Shown here in pieces: positions 35,539 to 43,351 of a stretch of DNA of 57,966 nucleotides. The notes under the pieces are model-generated. The model saw nothing but the letters and a program-made list of their open reading frames with translations, made no database searches and was not told where the DNA came from. Each line of letters starts with the position of its first letter. Position 1 is the stretch's first letter. Source of the stretch: Lysobacter_F sp035645555 (GTDB lineage: Bacteria > Pseudomonadota > Gammaproteobacteria > Xanthomonadales > Xanthomonadaceae); NCBI GenBank assembly GCA_035645555.1, contig DASQMI010000061.1:1-57966 (forward strand), read 5' to 3'. Position numbers and translations under genes: made by a program.

Positions 35539-35883
35539 ATGGACATGCGTGAACTGCTGCTGCCGATGATCTTCGCCGCGAGCGCGGCGCCGCTGTTCGT
35601 GATCGCCGGAATGGTCTCGCGCGGCCGGCTGCACCTGATCGCCGGCCTCGACGCGGCGCGCGTGCGCGACCCGGACTCGCTCGCGCGCCGGCTGGCGACG
35701 CTGCTGGCGGCGGTCGGTTTCAGCGTGATGCTGGGCGGGGTCGGGTTGCTGTGGGCCGGCGCCGATCGCGACCGCATGCTCGCGGTGGTGCTGGCGATGC
35801 TGGTGGCGGTGAACGGACTGGCGATCGCGCTGTTCGTCGCGGTCGCGCGCGCCAAGCGCGACTACCGGCCGCCACGGCGATGA
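35539..35883 (+). CDS. Small membrane protein in the SPFH-RHH operon
   Basis: A 114-residue protein with three hydrophobic segments (about residues 5-24, 52-70 and 75-95) and a basic C-terminus (AKRDYRPPRR). The conserved-looking GRLHLIAGLDAARVRDPDSL between helices 1 and 2 resembles proteins that sit with SPFH genes and are often labelled DUF-type membrane proteins. ATG 35539 (MDMRELLLPM) follows GAGG. The stop overlaps the RHH gene start (ATGA). I do not know its function; a partner role for the SPFH scaffold is inferred from position. Confidence 0.78.
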   Translation: MDMRELLLPMIFAASAAPLFVIAGMVSRGRLHLIAGLDAARVRDPDSLARRLATLLAAVGFSVMLGGVGLLWAGADRDRMLAVVLAMLVAVNGLAIALFVAVARAKRDYRPPRR

Positions 35884-36065
35884 GCGACAAGAAGGCCTAT
35901 CCGCTGCGCATCCACGCCGACACGCTGGCGGCGATGCAACGCTGGGCGGACGACGAACTGCGCAGCCTCAACGCGCAGATCGAGTATGTGCTGCGCGACG
36001 CGCTGCGCAAGGCTGGGCGCCTGCCGCCCACGCCACCGCCGGATGCCGCACCTTCGGACGAGTAG
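35880..36065 (+). CDS. Arc-type ribbon-helix-helix DNA-binding protein
   Basis: A 61-residue protein. Residues 1-45 match an Arc-like RHH fold: a short strand AYPLRIHADTLAAMQRWADD, then helix LRSLNAQIEYVLRDALRKAG, where N/I/E spacing matches the Arc second helix. The Pro-rich tail is probably disordered. The start overlaps the preceding gene stop. RHH proteins of this size bind tandem repeats as dimers of dimers, matching the TGATATC repeats before the SPFH gene, so it is probably the autoregulator of this operon. It has no toxin-like partner of usual type. Confidence 0.88.
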   Translation: MSDKKAYPLRIHADTLAAMQRWADDELRSLNAQIEYVLRDALRKAGRLPPTPPPDAAPSDE

Positions 36066-36086
36066 ATCGACCCCACGGGAGGTGCC

Positions 36087-36479
36087 ATGAAGTTCGGATA
36101 CACGATCGTCTACGTGCCCGACGTCGCCGCGTCGCTCGCGTTCTTCGAGCACGCGTTCGGGCTGGCGCGCCGGTTCCTGCACGACTCCGGCGCGTACGGC
36201 GAGCTCGACACCGGCGCGACCACGCTCGCGTTCGCCTCGCACGCGATCGGCACGTCCAACCTGCCGGGCGGCTACGTGCGCGGCGATGCGTCGGCGCAGC
36301 CGCTCGGCGTGGAGATCGCGCTGGTCACACCCGACGTACCGGCGGCGCACCAGCGCGCGGTCCAGGCCGGCGCGAGCGCGCTCGCCGAGCCCGCGCACAA
36401 GCCGTGGGGCCAGGTCGTGTCCTACCTGCGCTGCCCGGACGGCACGCTGGTCGAGCTCTGCACGCCGATGGCGGAGTGA
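36087..36479 (+). CDS. VOC (glyoxalase-like) family protein
   Basis: A 130-residue vicinal-oxygen-chelate protein: MKFGYTIVYVPDVAASLAFF, EHAFGLARRF, and a C-terminal half with TLVELCTPM. The two beta-alpha-beta-beta-beta modules are visible. Metal-ligand positions cannot be confirmed by eye; the C-terminal Glu in LVELCTP is present, as in active VOC enzymes. GGGAGG supports ATG 36087. It is 21 bp after the RHH gene and could be read through from that operon. A terminator lies downstream, shared with sspA on the other strand. Confidence 0.85.
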   Translation: MKFGYTIVYVPDVAASLAFFEHAFGLARRFLHDSGAYGELDTGATTLAFASHAIGTSNLPGGYVRGDASAQPLGVEIALVTPDVPAAHQRAVQAGASALAEPAHKPWGQVVSYLRCPDGTLVELCTPMAE

Positions 36480-36548
36480 ACCTGGCAGTGGGCCGCGACG
36501 CGCCGCCTCCCGCATCGCATTCGCATCGTCATCGCATCGCCGATACGC

Positions 36549-36573
36549 AAAGAGGGCCTTGCGGCCCTCTCTG
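36549..36573. terminator. Bidirectional terminator between the VOC gene and sspA
   Basis: An 8-bp stem (AGAGGGCC / GGCCCTCT) with a TTGC loop lies between convergent genes. On the minus strand it is followed by TTTGCG and on the plus strand by CTGC, so termination is likely stronger for sspA. Confidence 0.65.
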
Positions 36574-36599
36574 CTTGCACGGGATACGGCGCGGACGCG

Positions 36600-37238
36600 T
36601 CAGGCCGGCAGATCGCGCAGCTTGCGTTCCTGCTCGGTGAGACTGCGCGCGAAGCCCGGGTTGCGGAAGATCCGGTTGCCGTAATCCTCGATCACCTTGC
36701 CGTCCTTCGGCAGCGGCACGCCGAGCGCCGGCAGGCGCCAGATGATCGGCGCCATCGCGCAGTCGGCCAGGCTCATCTCGGGGTTGAGGAAGAACTTGCT
36801 GGCCTTGAACAGCGGCACCGACGCGGTCAGCAGTTCCTTCAGCCGCTTGCGGCCGGCCTCCTGCTGCGCCTTGTTGCCGAGCTGGATCGCCTGCACCTGC
36901 GGCACCCAGTCGTGCTCGATGCGCAGCATCGCCAGCCGCAGCCGCGCGCGCGACAGCGGGTCCACCGGCATCAGCGGCGGATGCGGGTAGCGCTCGTCGA
37001 GGTACTCGCTGACCACGCTGGCGGCGTACAGCACCAGGTCGCGCTCGACCAAGGTCGGCACCGAGTGGTACGGGTTGAGGTCGATCAGGTCTTCCGGCGG
37101 GTTCTGCGGATCCACCGGCACCAGATCGTAGGTCACGCCCTTGGCGGCGAGCACCAGACGGACCCGGTGGCAGAGAACGCAATCGACGGAAGAAAACAGC
37201 GTCAAGGCATTACGCATACGAGGACTCGCGGCCATCAT
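36600..37238 (-). CDS. sspA: Stringent starvation protein A
   Basis: SspA is a glutathione-S-transferase-fold protein that binds RNA polymerase and affects stress gene expression. The 212-residue protein shows LFSSVDCVLCHRVRLVLAAK, DLNPYHSVPTLVERDLVLYA and the YLDERYPHPPLMPVDPLSRA block that is typical of SspA. The conserved PHP motif used for polymerase contact is present near residue 86. In Xanthomonadaceae it usually follows petABC, as here. sspB, normally next, is missing at this place. GGAGAGG lies before the start. Confidence 0.95.
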   Translation of the reverse strand: MMAASPRMRNALTLFSSVDCVLCHRVRLVLAAKGVTYDLVPVDPQNPPEDLIDLNPYHSVPTLVERDLVLYAASVVSEYLDERYPHPPLMPVDPLSRARLRLAMLRIEHDWVPQVQAIQLGNKAQQEAGRKRLKELLTASVPLFKASKFFLNPEMSLADCAMAPIIWRLPALGVPLPKDGKVIEDYGNRIFRNPGFARSLTEQERKLRDLPA

Positions 37239-37370
37239 CGACCTCTCCCACGACCGGAATCCGCCGGTCGTACGACGCCGCCCGCCCCGTGCGGGCGGCC
37301 GTCACGGCCTCGAGCGCCGCATTCGCGCCGGGACGCGGCTGCACGCCGCGCCCGCCTCCTTCGTTCGACG

Positions 37371-38135
37371 TCAATGCTCGACGTCGCGCCAGTACTCCCG
37401 CTTCAGCAGCCAGGCGAGGAAGGTGAACAGCGCGAGGAACAGGATCACCCACACGCCGATGTCGCGGCGCTTCAGGGTGGCCGGTTCGCCGGCGTACTCG
37501 AGGAAAGCAGTGATATCGCGCACCGCCTGGTCGAAGCCCGCCTCGTCGAGCGCACCCGCCTGCACCAGCTTCAGGCCGGTGACCGGGCGCTCGCCGGTGG
37601 TCTTGTCCAGCTCGCCGTACTCGGCGACCTGCAGGCCCTGCAGCTTCCACAGCGGGTTGGGCATCGAGGCGTTCGCGAACAGGGTGTTGTTCCAACCCAC
37701 CGGGCGCGACTCGTCCAGGTAGAACGACTTGAGATAGGTGTAGACCCAGTCGCGGCCGCGCACGCGGGAGACCAGGCTGAGGTCCGGCGGGTTCTTGCCG
37801 AACCACTGCGTGCCCTGCTCCGGCGTCAGCGCGGTGTTGATGTGCTCGCCGAACTTGGCGCCGGTGAAGTTGAGGTTCTGCATTACCTGCTCCTCGCTCA
37901 GGCCGAGGTCCTCGGCCATGCGCGAGTAGCGCAGGTACTTCAGCGAATGGCAGCCGGAGCAGTAGTTCATGTACAGCTTGGCGCCGCGCTGCAGGGAGGC
38001 GCGATCGTTCAGATCGGTGCCCGCCTGCTGCAGGTTGCCGGCGCCCGCGGCGAACGCCGGGGCGGCGAGGAACAGACCGGCGCAGACCAGCGCCAGCGCG
38101 CCCAGTCGGCGGGCAAGGAAGGAGGTCTTAGTCAT
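37371..38135 (-). CDS. petC: Cytochrome c1 of the bc1 complex
   Basis: PetC is the c-type haem subunit passing electrons from the Rieske protein to cytochrome c. The 254-residue protein has a signal peptide (about residues 1-29) and the haem site MNYCSGCHSL, with the sixth-ligand Met in NASMPNPLW, and one C-terminal membrane helix before the basic tail (VWVILFLALFTFLAWLLKR). It overlaps petB by 8 nt, giving the usual petA-petB-petC order. Confidence 0.97.
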   Translation of the reverse strand: MTKTSFLARRLGALALVCAGLFLAAPAFAAGAGNLQQAGTDLNDRASLQRGAKLYMNYCSGCHSLKYLRYSRMAEDLGLSEEQVMQNLNFTGAKFGEHINTALTPEQGTQWFGKNPPDLSLVSRVRGRDWVYTYLKSFYLDESRPVGWNNTLFANASMPNPLWKLQGLQVAEYGELDKTTGERPVTGLKLVQAGALDEAGFDQAVRDITAFLEYAGEPATLKRRDIGVWVILFLALFTFLAWLLKREYWRDVEH

Positions 38136-39417
38136 GCAGCTTCACCCGTTCCGGCACCGGCTTGGTCTTGTCGATCTTGGTCCACAGCGGCATCGTGATG
38201 AAGAACGCGAAGTAGAGGAAGGTCAGCACGCGGCCGATCTGCGTCTCCACCGGGTCGGTGCCCGGGCCGGCGCCGATCTTGCCCAGCCACACGAAGCTGA
38301 TCGCGAAGATCATCAGCGCGGTCTTGGAGATCCAGCCGCGGTAGCGGAACGAACGCACCTTCGCGCGATCCAGCCACGGCACGAAGAACAGCAGGGCGAT
38401 CGCACCGAACATCACCAGCACGCCGCCGAGCTTGTCCGGAATGACGCGCAGCATCGCGTAGTACGGGGTGAAGTACCACACCGGCTTGATGTGCTCCGGC
38501 GTCACCAGGCGGTTGGCCTCGGTGAAGTTGTCGTGCTCGAGGAACCAGCCACCGAACTCCGGCGCGAAGAAGATGATGAACGCGGCGATCAGCAGGAAGA
38601 AGCCGACGCCCACCAAGTCCTTCACCGTGTAGTACGGGTGGAACGGGATGCCGTCGGCCGGACCGGTCGGCGACCAGCGGTTGCCCTTCGGCCCCTTCTT
38701 GATGTCCACGCCGTCCGGGTTGTTCGAGCCGACCTCGTGCAACGCGCCCAGGTGCAGCACCACCAGCAGCAGCAGCACCAGCGGCAGCGCGATCACGTGC
38801 AGCGCGAAGAAGCGGTTGAGCGTGGCGTCGCCGGGCAGGTAGTCGCCCATGATCCACTCGGTCAGGCCGTTGCCGATCACCGGGATCGCGCCGAACAGCG
38901 AGATGATCACCTTGGCGCCCCAGAACGACATCTGGCCCCACGGCAGCACGTAGCCCATGAACGCCTCGGCCATCAGCACGAGGTAGATCACCATGCCGAG
39001 GATCCACACCAGCTCGCGCGGCTTCTGGTAGCTGCCGTACATCAACCCGCGGAACATATGCAGGTAGACGACGATGAAGAACAGCGACGCGCCGGTGGAG
39101 TGCATGTAGCGGATCAGCCAGCCCCACTCGACATCGCGCATGATGTACTCGACCGAGGCGAACGCTTCCGCGGCGCTCGGCTTGAAGTGCATCGTCAGGA
39201 AGATGCCGGTGACGATCTGGTTCACCAGCACCAGCAGCGCCAGCGAGCCGAAGTAGTACCAAAGGTTGAAGTTCTTCGGAGCGAAGTACTCCGACATGTG
39301 CTTCTTGTACGCGACGTTCATCGCCGGCGCGCGGTCGTCGAACCAGGCGCGCACGGCGGCGATGATGCCGGTGGTCGGATCGTTGGGCGCAGAGGCCTTG
39401 TTATCAACGTTCGCCAT
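38128..39417 (-). CDS. petB: Cytochrome b of the bc1 complex
   Basis: PetB is the core quinone-oxidising subunit with two b-type haems. The 429-residue protein has about eight or nine membrane helices. Recognisable parts are NLWYYFGSLALLVLVNQIVT, GWLIRYMHSTGASLFFIVVY with haem-binding His, MAEAFMGYVLPWGQMSFWGA, and the Qo-site motif as PEFGGWFLEHD followed by the HIKPVWYFTPYYAMLRVIP block. The start ATG at 39417 is 2 nt from the petA stop. The length is larger than the eukaryotic protein, as usual in proteobacteria. Confidence 0.98.
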   Translation of the reverse strand: MANVDNKASAPNDPTTGIIAAVRAWFDDRAPAMNVAYKKHMSEYFAPKNFNLWYYFGSLALLVLVNQIVTGIFLTMHFKPSAAEAFASVEYIMRDVEWGWLIRYMHSTGASLFFIVVYLHMFRGLMYGSYQKPRELVWILGMVIYLVLMAEAFMGYVLPWGQMSFWGAKVIISLFGAIPVIGNGLTEWIMGDYLPGDATLNRFFALHVIALPLVLLLLVVLHLGALHEVGSNNPDGVDIKKGPKGNRWSPTGPADGIPFHPYYTVKDLVGVGFFLLIAAFIIFFAPEFGGWFLEHDNFTEANRLVTPEHIKPVWYFTPYYAMLRVIPDKLGGVLVMFGAIALLFFVPWLDRAKVRSFRYRGWISKTALMIFAISFVWLGKIGAGPGTDPVETQIGRVLTFLYFAFFITMPLWTKIDKTKPVPERVKLHD

Positions 39418-39419
39418 CG

Positions 39420-40040
39420 TCAGGCAGCTCCCTGGGGATCCACGCCGATCACGATCGTGGTGTCGTTTTCATAGTGGTGCGGCGGCACGACCAGGTTGGT
39501 CGGCGCCGGCACGCCCTGGAAGACGCGCCCGGCCATGTCGAACTTCGACTTGTGGCACGGGCAGAAGTAACCGCCCTTCCAGTTCGGGTCGAACGGCTCA
39601 GGACGGATCTCCGCCTTCATCTCCGGCGCGCAGCCGAGGTGCGTGCACAGGCCGACCAGCACCGAGACTTCCGGCTTGATCGAACGGGTCACGCCCTTGA
39701 TGTAAGCCGGCTGCTGGTCGACGTTTTCCGACATCGGGTCGCGCAGCTGGTCGTTGAGCGTCGGCAGCGCTTCCAGCACGGCCTTCGAACGCTTGACGAT
39801 CCAGATCGGCTGGCCGCGCCACTCCAGGATCAGGCGCTGACCTTCCTGCAGGGCGCTGATGTCCGCCGACACCGGGGCGCCTGCCAGCTTGGCGCGCGCG
39901 CTCGGGTTCCAGGACTTGATGAAGGGAACCGCTGCGACCCCGGCGCCGACCGCACCGACCACCGCGGTGGTCATGGTCAGGAACCGGCGGCGGCCGCTGT
40001 TGACGGGCTCAATAGGATCGTTGACCCCTGGGTTGGCCAT
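39420..40040 (-). CDS. petA: Rieske iron-sulfur subunit of the bc1 complex
   Basis: The Rieske subunit carries the 2Fe-2S cluster that takes electrons from quinol. The 206-residue protein has a twin-arginine-like signal with a membrane helix (SGRRRFLTMTTAVVGAVGAG), and the cluster motifs CTHLGC and CPCHKS. ATG 40040 is preceded by GGAG; a longer open frame upstream lacks conservation. It is the first gene of petABC. Function and topology follow the family. Confidence 0.97.
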   Translation of the reverse strand: MANPGVNDPIEPVNSGRRRFLTMTTAVVGAVGAGVAAVPFIKSWNPSARAKLAGAPVSADISALQEGQRLILEWRGQPIWIVKRSKAVLEALPTLNDQLRDPMSENVDQQPAYIKGVTRSIKPEVSVLVGLCTHLGCAPEMKAEIRPEPFDPNWKGGYFCPCHKSKFDMAGRVFQGVPAPTNLVVPPHHYENDTTIVIGVDPQGAA

Positions 40041-40176
40041 CCGGCACTCCGCAAAGCTTTTGAAGTCGAAGATGTGCCGCAGGCCCGCCACCGGCGATGG
40101 CTTGCGGCTCAAAAGACGCGAAAGTGTAGCGGAAGCGTGAGCGGCGCGACAATCCGCGGCCGCGCCTGAAACGGGC

Positions 40177-41079
40177 TCAGCGGCTTGCGACTGGATTGAG
40201 CGCGCCGCGGTAGCGCTCGGCGAGCTGCGCCACACGCTGGACGTAGCGCTGGGTCTCGTTGTACGGCGGCACGCCACCGTACCTGTCGACCGCGCCCTCG
40301 CCGGCGTTGTAACCGGCCGCAGCCAGGGTCAGGTTGCCGTTGAAGCGCTTCAGCAGCCAGGCGAGGTACTGCACGCCGCCACGGATGTTCTGCGCGGCGT
40401 CGAACGCGTTGCTGACCCCAAACCGGCGCGCGGTGGCGGGCATCAGCTGCATCAGGCCCTGCGCGCCCACCCGCGACAGCGCGTTCGGGTTGAATGCGGA
40501 CTCGGCATGGATGATCGCGCGCACGATCGCCTCGTCCACGCCGAACTCGCGCGCGGCCGCGGCGATCTCGGTGCGGTAGGCCTCGGTATTGAGCCGCACG
40601 TTGCCGAAGTTGACCCCCGGCAGCGCGGCACAGGCGTAACAGGTCTCCATGAAGCTGTAGCGGATGGTCCGCATCGAGGACACGTCCGCGAGGCCCTTAG
40701 GGGGGCGGCTCGTGTAGTGGCGGATACCGTCCTTGACGTAGGAGTAGACCTGGCCCTGGACCAGGCGGCGCGTCCCCGGCCGCATCGGCCCGCTGCTTGT
40801 GGCCGCTGGCGCCGTGGCGGCCGGCGACGGCCCGGGTGTCGACGACGTCGCCACCGCCCGGGGCGCGGGGGAGTTGGAGCGTGCCGGCTCCGGCGGCCTC
40901 GAGCGCTTGCCGCTGGTGCGGTACTGGCTGACCACCACGCACTCAGCCCCGCTGACCGGCTTGCTCACGTAGCTGGGAATACCCTCGGGCGTCTGGCAAC
41001 GGTACACCGTGCCCGCGACCGCGGGGCCCGCGGCGAGCAGACAGACAAGCGCAAACGGCAGACCGAGCCCCTTCCCCAT
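40177..41079 (-). CDS. Lytic transglycosylase with DUF4124 N-terminus
   Basis: A 300-residue secreted protein with a signal peptide (MGKGLGLPFALVCLLAAGPA), an N-terminal DUF4124-like segment (GTVYRCQTPEGIPSYVSKP), a Pro/Ser/Ala-rich linker and a C-terminal SLT domain (about residues 180-295). The catalytic Glu sits in AIIHAESAFNPNALS, with GAQGLMQLMPATARRFGV and AAAGYNAGEGAVDRYGGVPP following. It cleaves peptidoglycan to 1,6-anhydromuropeptides in the periplasm. ATG 41079 is chosen because it opens the signal peptide; the open frame runs further upstream but without homology. It is divergent from miaB. Confidence 0.93.
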   Translation of the reverse strand: MGKGLGLPFALVCLLAAGPAVAGTVYRCQTPEGIPSYVSKPVSGAECVVVSQYRTSGKRSRPPEPARSNSPAPRAVATSSTPGPSPAATAPAATSSGPMRPGTRRLVQGQVYSYVKDGIRHYTSRPPKGLADVSSMRTIRYSFMETCYACAALPGVNFGNVRLNTEAYRTEIAAAAREFGVDEAIVRAIIHAESAFNPNALSRVGAQGLMQLMPATARRFGVSNAFDAAQNIRGGVQYLAWLLKRFNGNLTLAAAGYNAGEGAVDRYGGVPPYNETQRYVQRVAQLAERYRGALNPVASR

Positions 41080-41220
41080 GCCGGCAGTTTGTCCTGTCTC
41101 GGATTTTTTTGCCAAGTCCTTGATTCCGAAACGTGACTGAGGCCACCCCGGTACCCCTTGACCGGCTACACTGCGCGCCCTCCGGCCCGGATTAACCGCC
41201 GCCCTCCCCCGGAACCCGCC

Positions 41221-42633
41221 ATGACCGACCTGATCGACCTCCCCGTCCTCGACGCCGAAGCCCGTCCCGCCACCCGCGAGGGCAAGCCGGCGACCGGCAA
41301 GCTCTACATCCAGACCCACGGGTGCCAGATGAACGAGTACGACTCGGCCAAGATGGCCGACGTGCTCGCCGCCGCCGAGGGCCTGGAGCTGACCGACAAG
41401 GCCGAAGAGGCCGACGTCATCCTGATCAACACCTGCTCCATCCGCGAGAAGGCGCAGGAAAAGGTGTTCAGTCAGCTCGGCCGCTGGAAGACGCTGAAGA
41501 AGGCCGGCCGCCCGGTCATCATCGGCGTTGGCGGCTGCGTGGCCAGCCAGGAAGGCGAGGCGATCATCAAGCGCGCGCCCTACGTCGATCTGGTGTTCGG
41601 CCCGCAGACCCTGCACCGCCTGCCCGAGCTGATCCGCGCCAAGCGCGAGACCGGCCGGCCGCAGGTGGACATCAGCTTCCCCGAGATCGAAAAGTTCGAC
41701 CGCCTGCCCGAGCCGCGCGCCGAAGGTCCGACCGCGTTCGTCTCCATCATGGAAGGCTGCAGCAAGTACTGCAGCTTCTGCGTGGTGCCCTACACCCGTG
41801 GCGAGGAGGTCAGCCGGCCGTTCGAGGACGTGCTGGTGGAAGTGGCGCAGCTCGCCGCGCAGGGCGTGCGCGAGGTCAACCTGCTTGGCCAGAACGTCAA
41901 TGCCTACCGCGGCCCGTACGGCGACGGCGAAGTCGCCGACCTCGCGCTGCTGATCCGCGCCATCGCCGAAATCGACGGTATCGGCCGGATCCGCTTCACC
42001 ACCTCGCACCCGGTCGAATTCAGCGACTCGCTGATCGAGGCGTTCCGCGACGTGCCCAAGCTCGCCAACTACCTGCACCTGCCGGTGCAGGCTGGCAGCG
42101 ACCGCATCCTCGCCGCGATGAAGCGCGGCTACACCGCGCTCGAATTCAAACAGAAGATCCGCAAGCTGCGCGCGGTGCGGCCGGACATTTCCATCAGCTC
42201 GGATTTCATCGTCGGCTTTCCCGGCGAAACCGACGCCGATTTCGAAAAGACCATGAAACTGATCGAGGACGTCGGCTTCGACCAGTCGTTCTCCTTCATT
42301 TACTCCCGCCGCCCCGGCACCCCGGCCGCCGACCTGCCCGACGATGTCAGCGACGCTGAAAAGCACGCCCGCCTCGCCCGCCTGCAGGCCGCCATCAACG
42401 CGAATGCCGCGCGCATCTCGCAGGCGATGGTCGGCACCGTGCAGACCGTGCTGGTCGAAGGCCCGTCGAAGAAAAACCCCGACGAGCTGACCGGCCGCAC
42501 CGAAAACATGCGCTACGTGAACTTCCCTGCACCCAAGCGGCTGATCGGGCAGTTCGTGCAGGTGCAGGTCACCGAGGCGATGGCGAATTCGCTGCGGGGG
42601 CGGGTGGTGACCGTGGAGGCGGGAGGGGCGTAA
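41221..42633 (+). CDS. miaB: tRNA-2-methylthio-N6-dimethylallyladenosine synthase MiaB
   Basis: MiaB is a radical-SAM methylthiotransferase that modifies A37 of tRNAs reading U-starting codons. The 470-residue protein has an N-terminal cluster domain with Cys in YIQTHGCQMNEYDS, NTCSIREKAQEKV and GVGGCVASQEG, then the radical-SAM CSKYCSFCVVPYTRGEE motif, and a C-terminal TRAM domain. It is normally followed by ybeZ-ybeY-corC, but here 12.5 kb of other DNA intervenes. TACACT at 41167-41172 could be its -10. ATG 41221 gives MTDLIDLPVLDAEARP. Confidence 0.97.
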   Translation: MTDLIDLPVLDAEARPATREGKPATGKLYIQTHGCQMNEYDSAKMADVLAAAEGLELTDKAEEADVILINTCSIREKAQEKVFSQLGRWKTLKKAGRPVIIGVGGCVASQEGEAIIKRAPYVDLVFGPQTLHRLPELIRAKRETGRPQVDISFPEIEKFDRLPEPRAEGPTAFVSIMEGCSKYCSFCVVPYTRGEEVSRPFEDVLVEVAQLAAQGVREVNLLGQNVNAYRGPYGDGEVADLALLIRAIAEIDGIGRIRFTTSHPVEFSDSLIEAFRDVPKLANYLHLPVQAGSDRILAAMKRGYTALEFKQKIRKLRAVRPDISISSDFIVGFPGETDADFEKTMKLIEDVGFDQSFSFIYSRRPGTPAADLPDDVSDAEKHARLARLQAAINANAARISQAMVGTVQTVLVEGPSKKNPDELTGRTENMRYVNFPAPKRLIGQFVQVQVTEAMANSLRGRVVTVEAGGA

Positions 42634-42938
42634 GCGTCCTCGCCTGCTTCCCGTTCGGCAGCGGTCATCGCAAGTACGCTGCCCGCATCACCGCGCCCCG
42701 CTTCCTCGCCCGCCGCGACAGCGACCCCGCGGGGTGACGCTTCGCTGCTGCCCGCTACTGAACACGTTTTTATCCTGCAGGGACGCGGGGTATTAGTTGC
42801 GCCCTCGGAAAAGAACGCCTTTCCTAAGACGGGGCGGGCGTGACCCGGCGCCCCCTTCTCGGTCAATCACTTAGCGCTTGACCGACGCAGGCACCCTCAT
42901 GAAGATGCGGTGCCTATCGATGTGGGGACTAAACAGAG
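42634..42938. other. Left flank of the cassette array, no gene seen
   Basis: About 305 bp between the miaB stop and the first cassette boundary. I see no convincing ORF and no remnant of an integrase on either strand. It contains two short inverted repeats: CGGTCAA/TTGACCG (42860-42866 and 42878-42884) and GGCACC/GGTGCC (42890-42895 and 42909-42914). The second ends 24 nt before the cassette junction. They could be parts of an attI site, an old attC or a cassette promoter (TTGACC as a -35). Confidence 0.55.
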
Positions 42939-42965
42939 TTGATGCCGCTGGGGAGATCTGCGCAC

Positions 42966-43268
42966 ATGACCTACACAAATGCAGTGCTGACTGTAATTGC
43001 GCTTTTGTTAGCTGCCATCGTCGCAAAACTGTACGTGCCCACGCTCCAGGAGATAGGCCCGCGCCTGTCGCCATTCACCCGGGGTGACGTTATCGCTGCA
43101 CGCCAAATCCAAGACGCGAAGGCTCGCCGAGCTCGCCTCAGGGAGTTGCAGCAGGGTGCCCCGCTGGTTTGGGTCGCCGGCGGAGATGTAGATGTGAGCG
43201 GAAGCACCGTTGAGGTGTCCAATACGGTAGAAGTAGAGGGCGAAGTGTCGCTCGAACGGAGCTGGTAG
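42966..43268 (+). CDS. Cassette C1: small membrane-anchored hypothetical protein
   Basis: A 100-residue protein beginning MTYTNAVLTVIALLLAAIVA, with one N-terminal membrane helix (about residues 5-27), a basic/helical stretch (RQIQDAKARRARLRELQQ) and a C-terminal Val/Thr/Glu-rich strand repeat (DVDVSGSTVEVSNTVEVEGE). It has no recognised domain. GGGGAG lies 10 nt before ATG 42966; an in-frame ATG at 42939 overlaps the recombination junction. It is the first gene of the array, closest to any cassette promoter. Cassette left end GTTGATGCC is complementary to the right end GGCATCTAAG except for one extra base and one change, which supports the boundary. Confidence 0.65.
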   Translation: MTYTNAVLTVIALLLAAIVAKLYVPTLQEIGPRLSPFTRGDVIAARQIQDAKARRARLRELQQGAPLVWVAGGDVDVSGSTVEVSNTVEVEGEVSLERSW

Positions 43269-43274
43269 AGCGGC

Positions 43275-43333
43275 ATCTAAGAATTCGTCCAAGCCGACGC
43301 CGCTTCGCGGCGCGGCTCAACTCTGCGTTACAA
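43275..43333 (+). repeat. attC of cassette C1 (degenerate ends)
   Basis: The core TTCGTCCAAGCCGACGCCGC and the GCGCGGCTCAACTC arm are intact, but the left heptamer is ATCTAAG and the right end GTTACAA instead of CTAAC and GTTAG. It is the most diverged outer pair in the array and may recombine poorly. Confidence 0.85.
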
Positions 43334-43351
43334 CTCTCAGGGGAAATAACG

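Noticed and set aside
42634..42938. Possible integrase or its remnant next to the array
   Set aside because: Neither strand shows the IntI patch or the C-terminal RHRY motifs of tyrosine recombinases. A minus frame at 42513-42866 lies mostly over the miaB 3' end.
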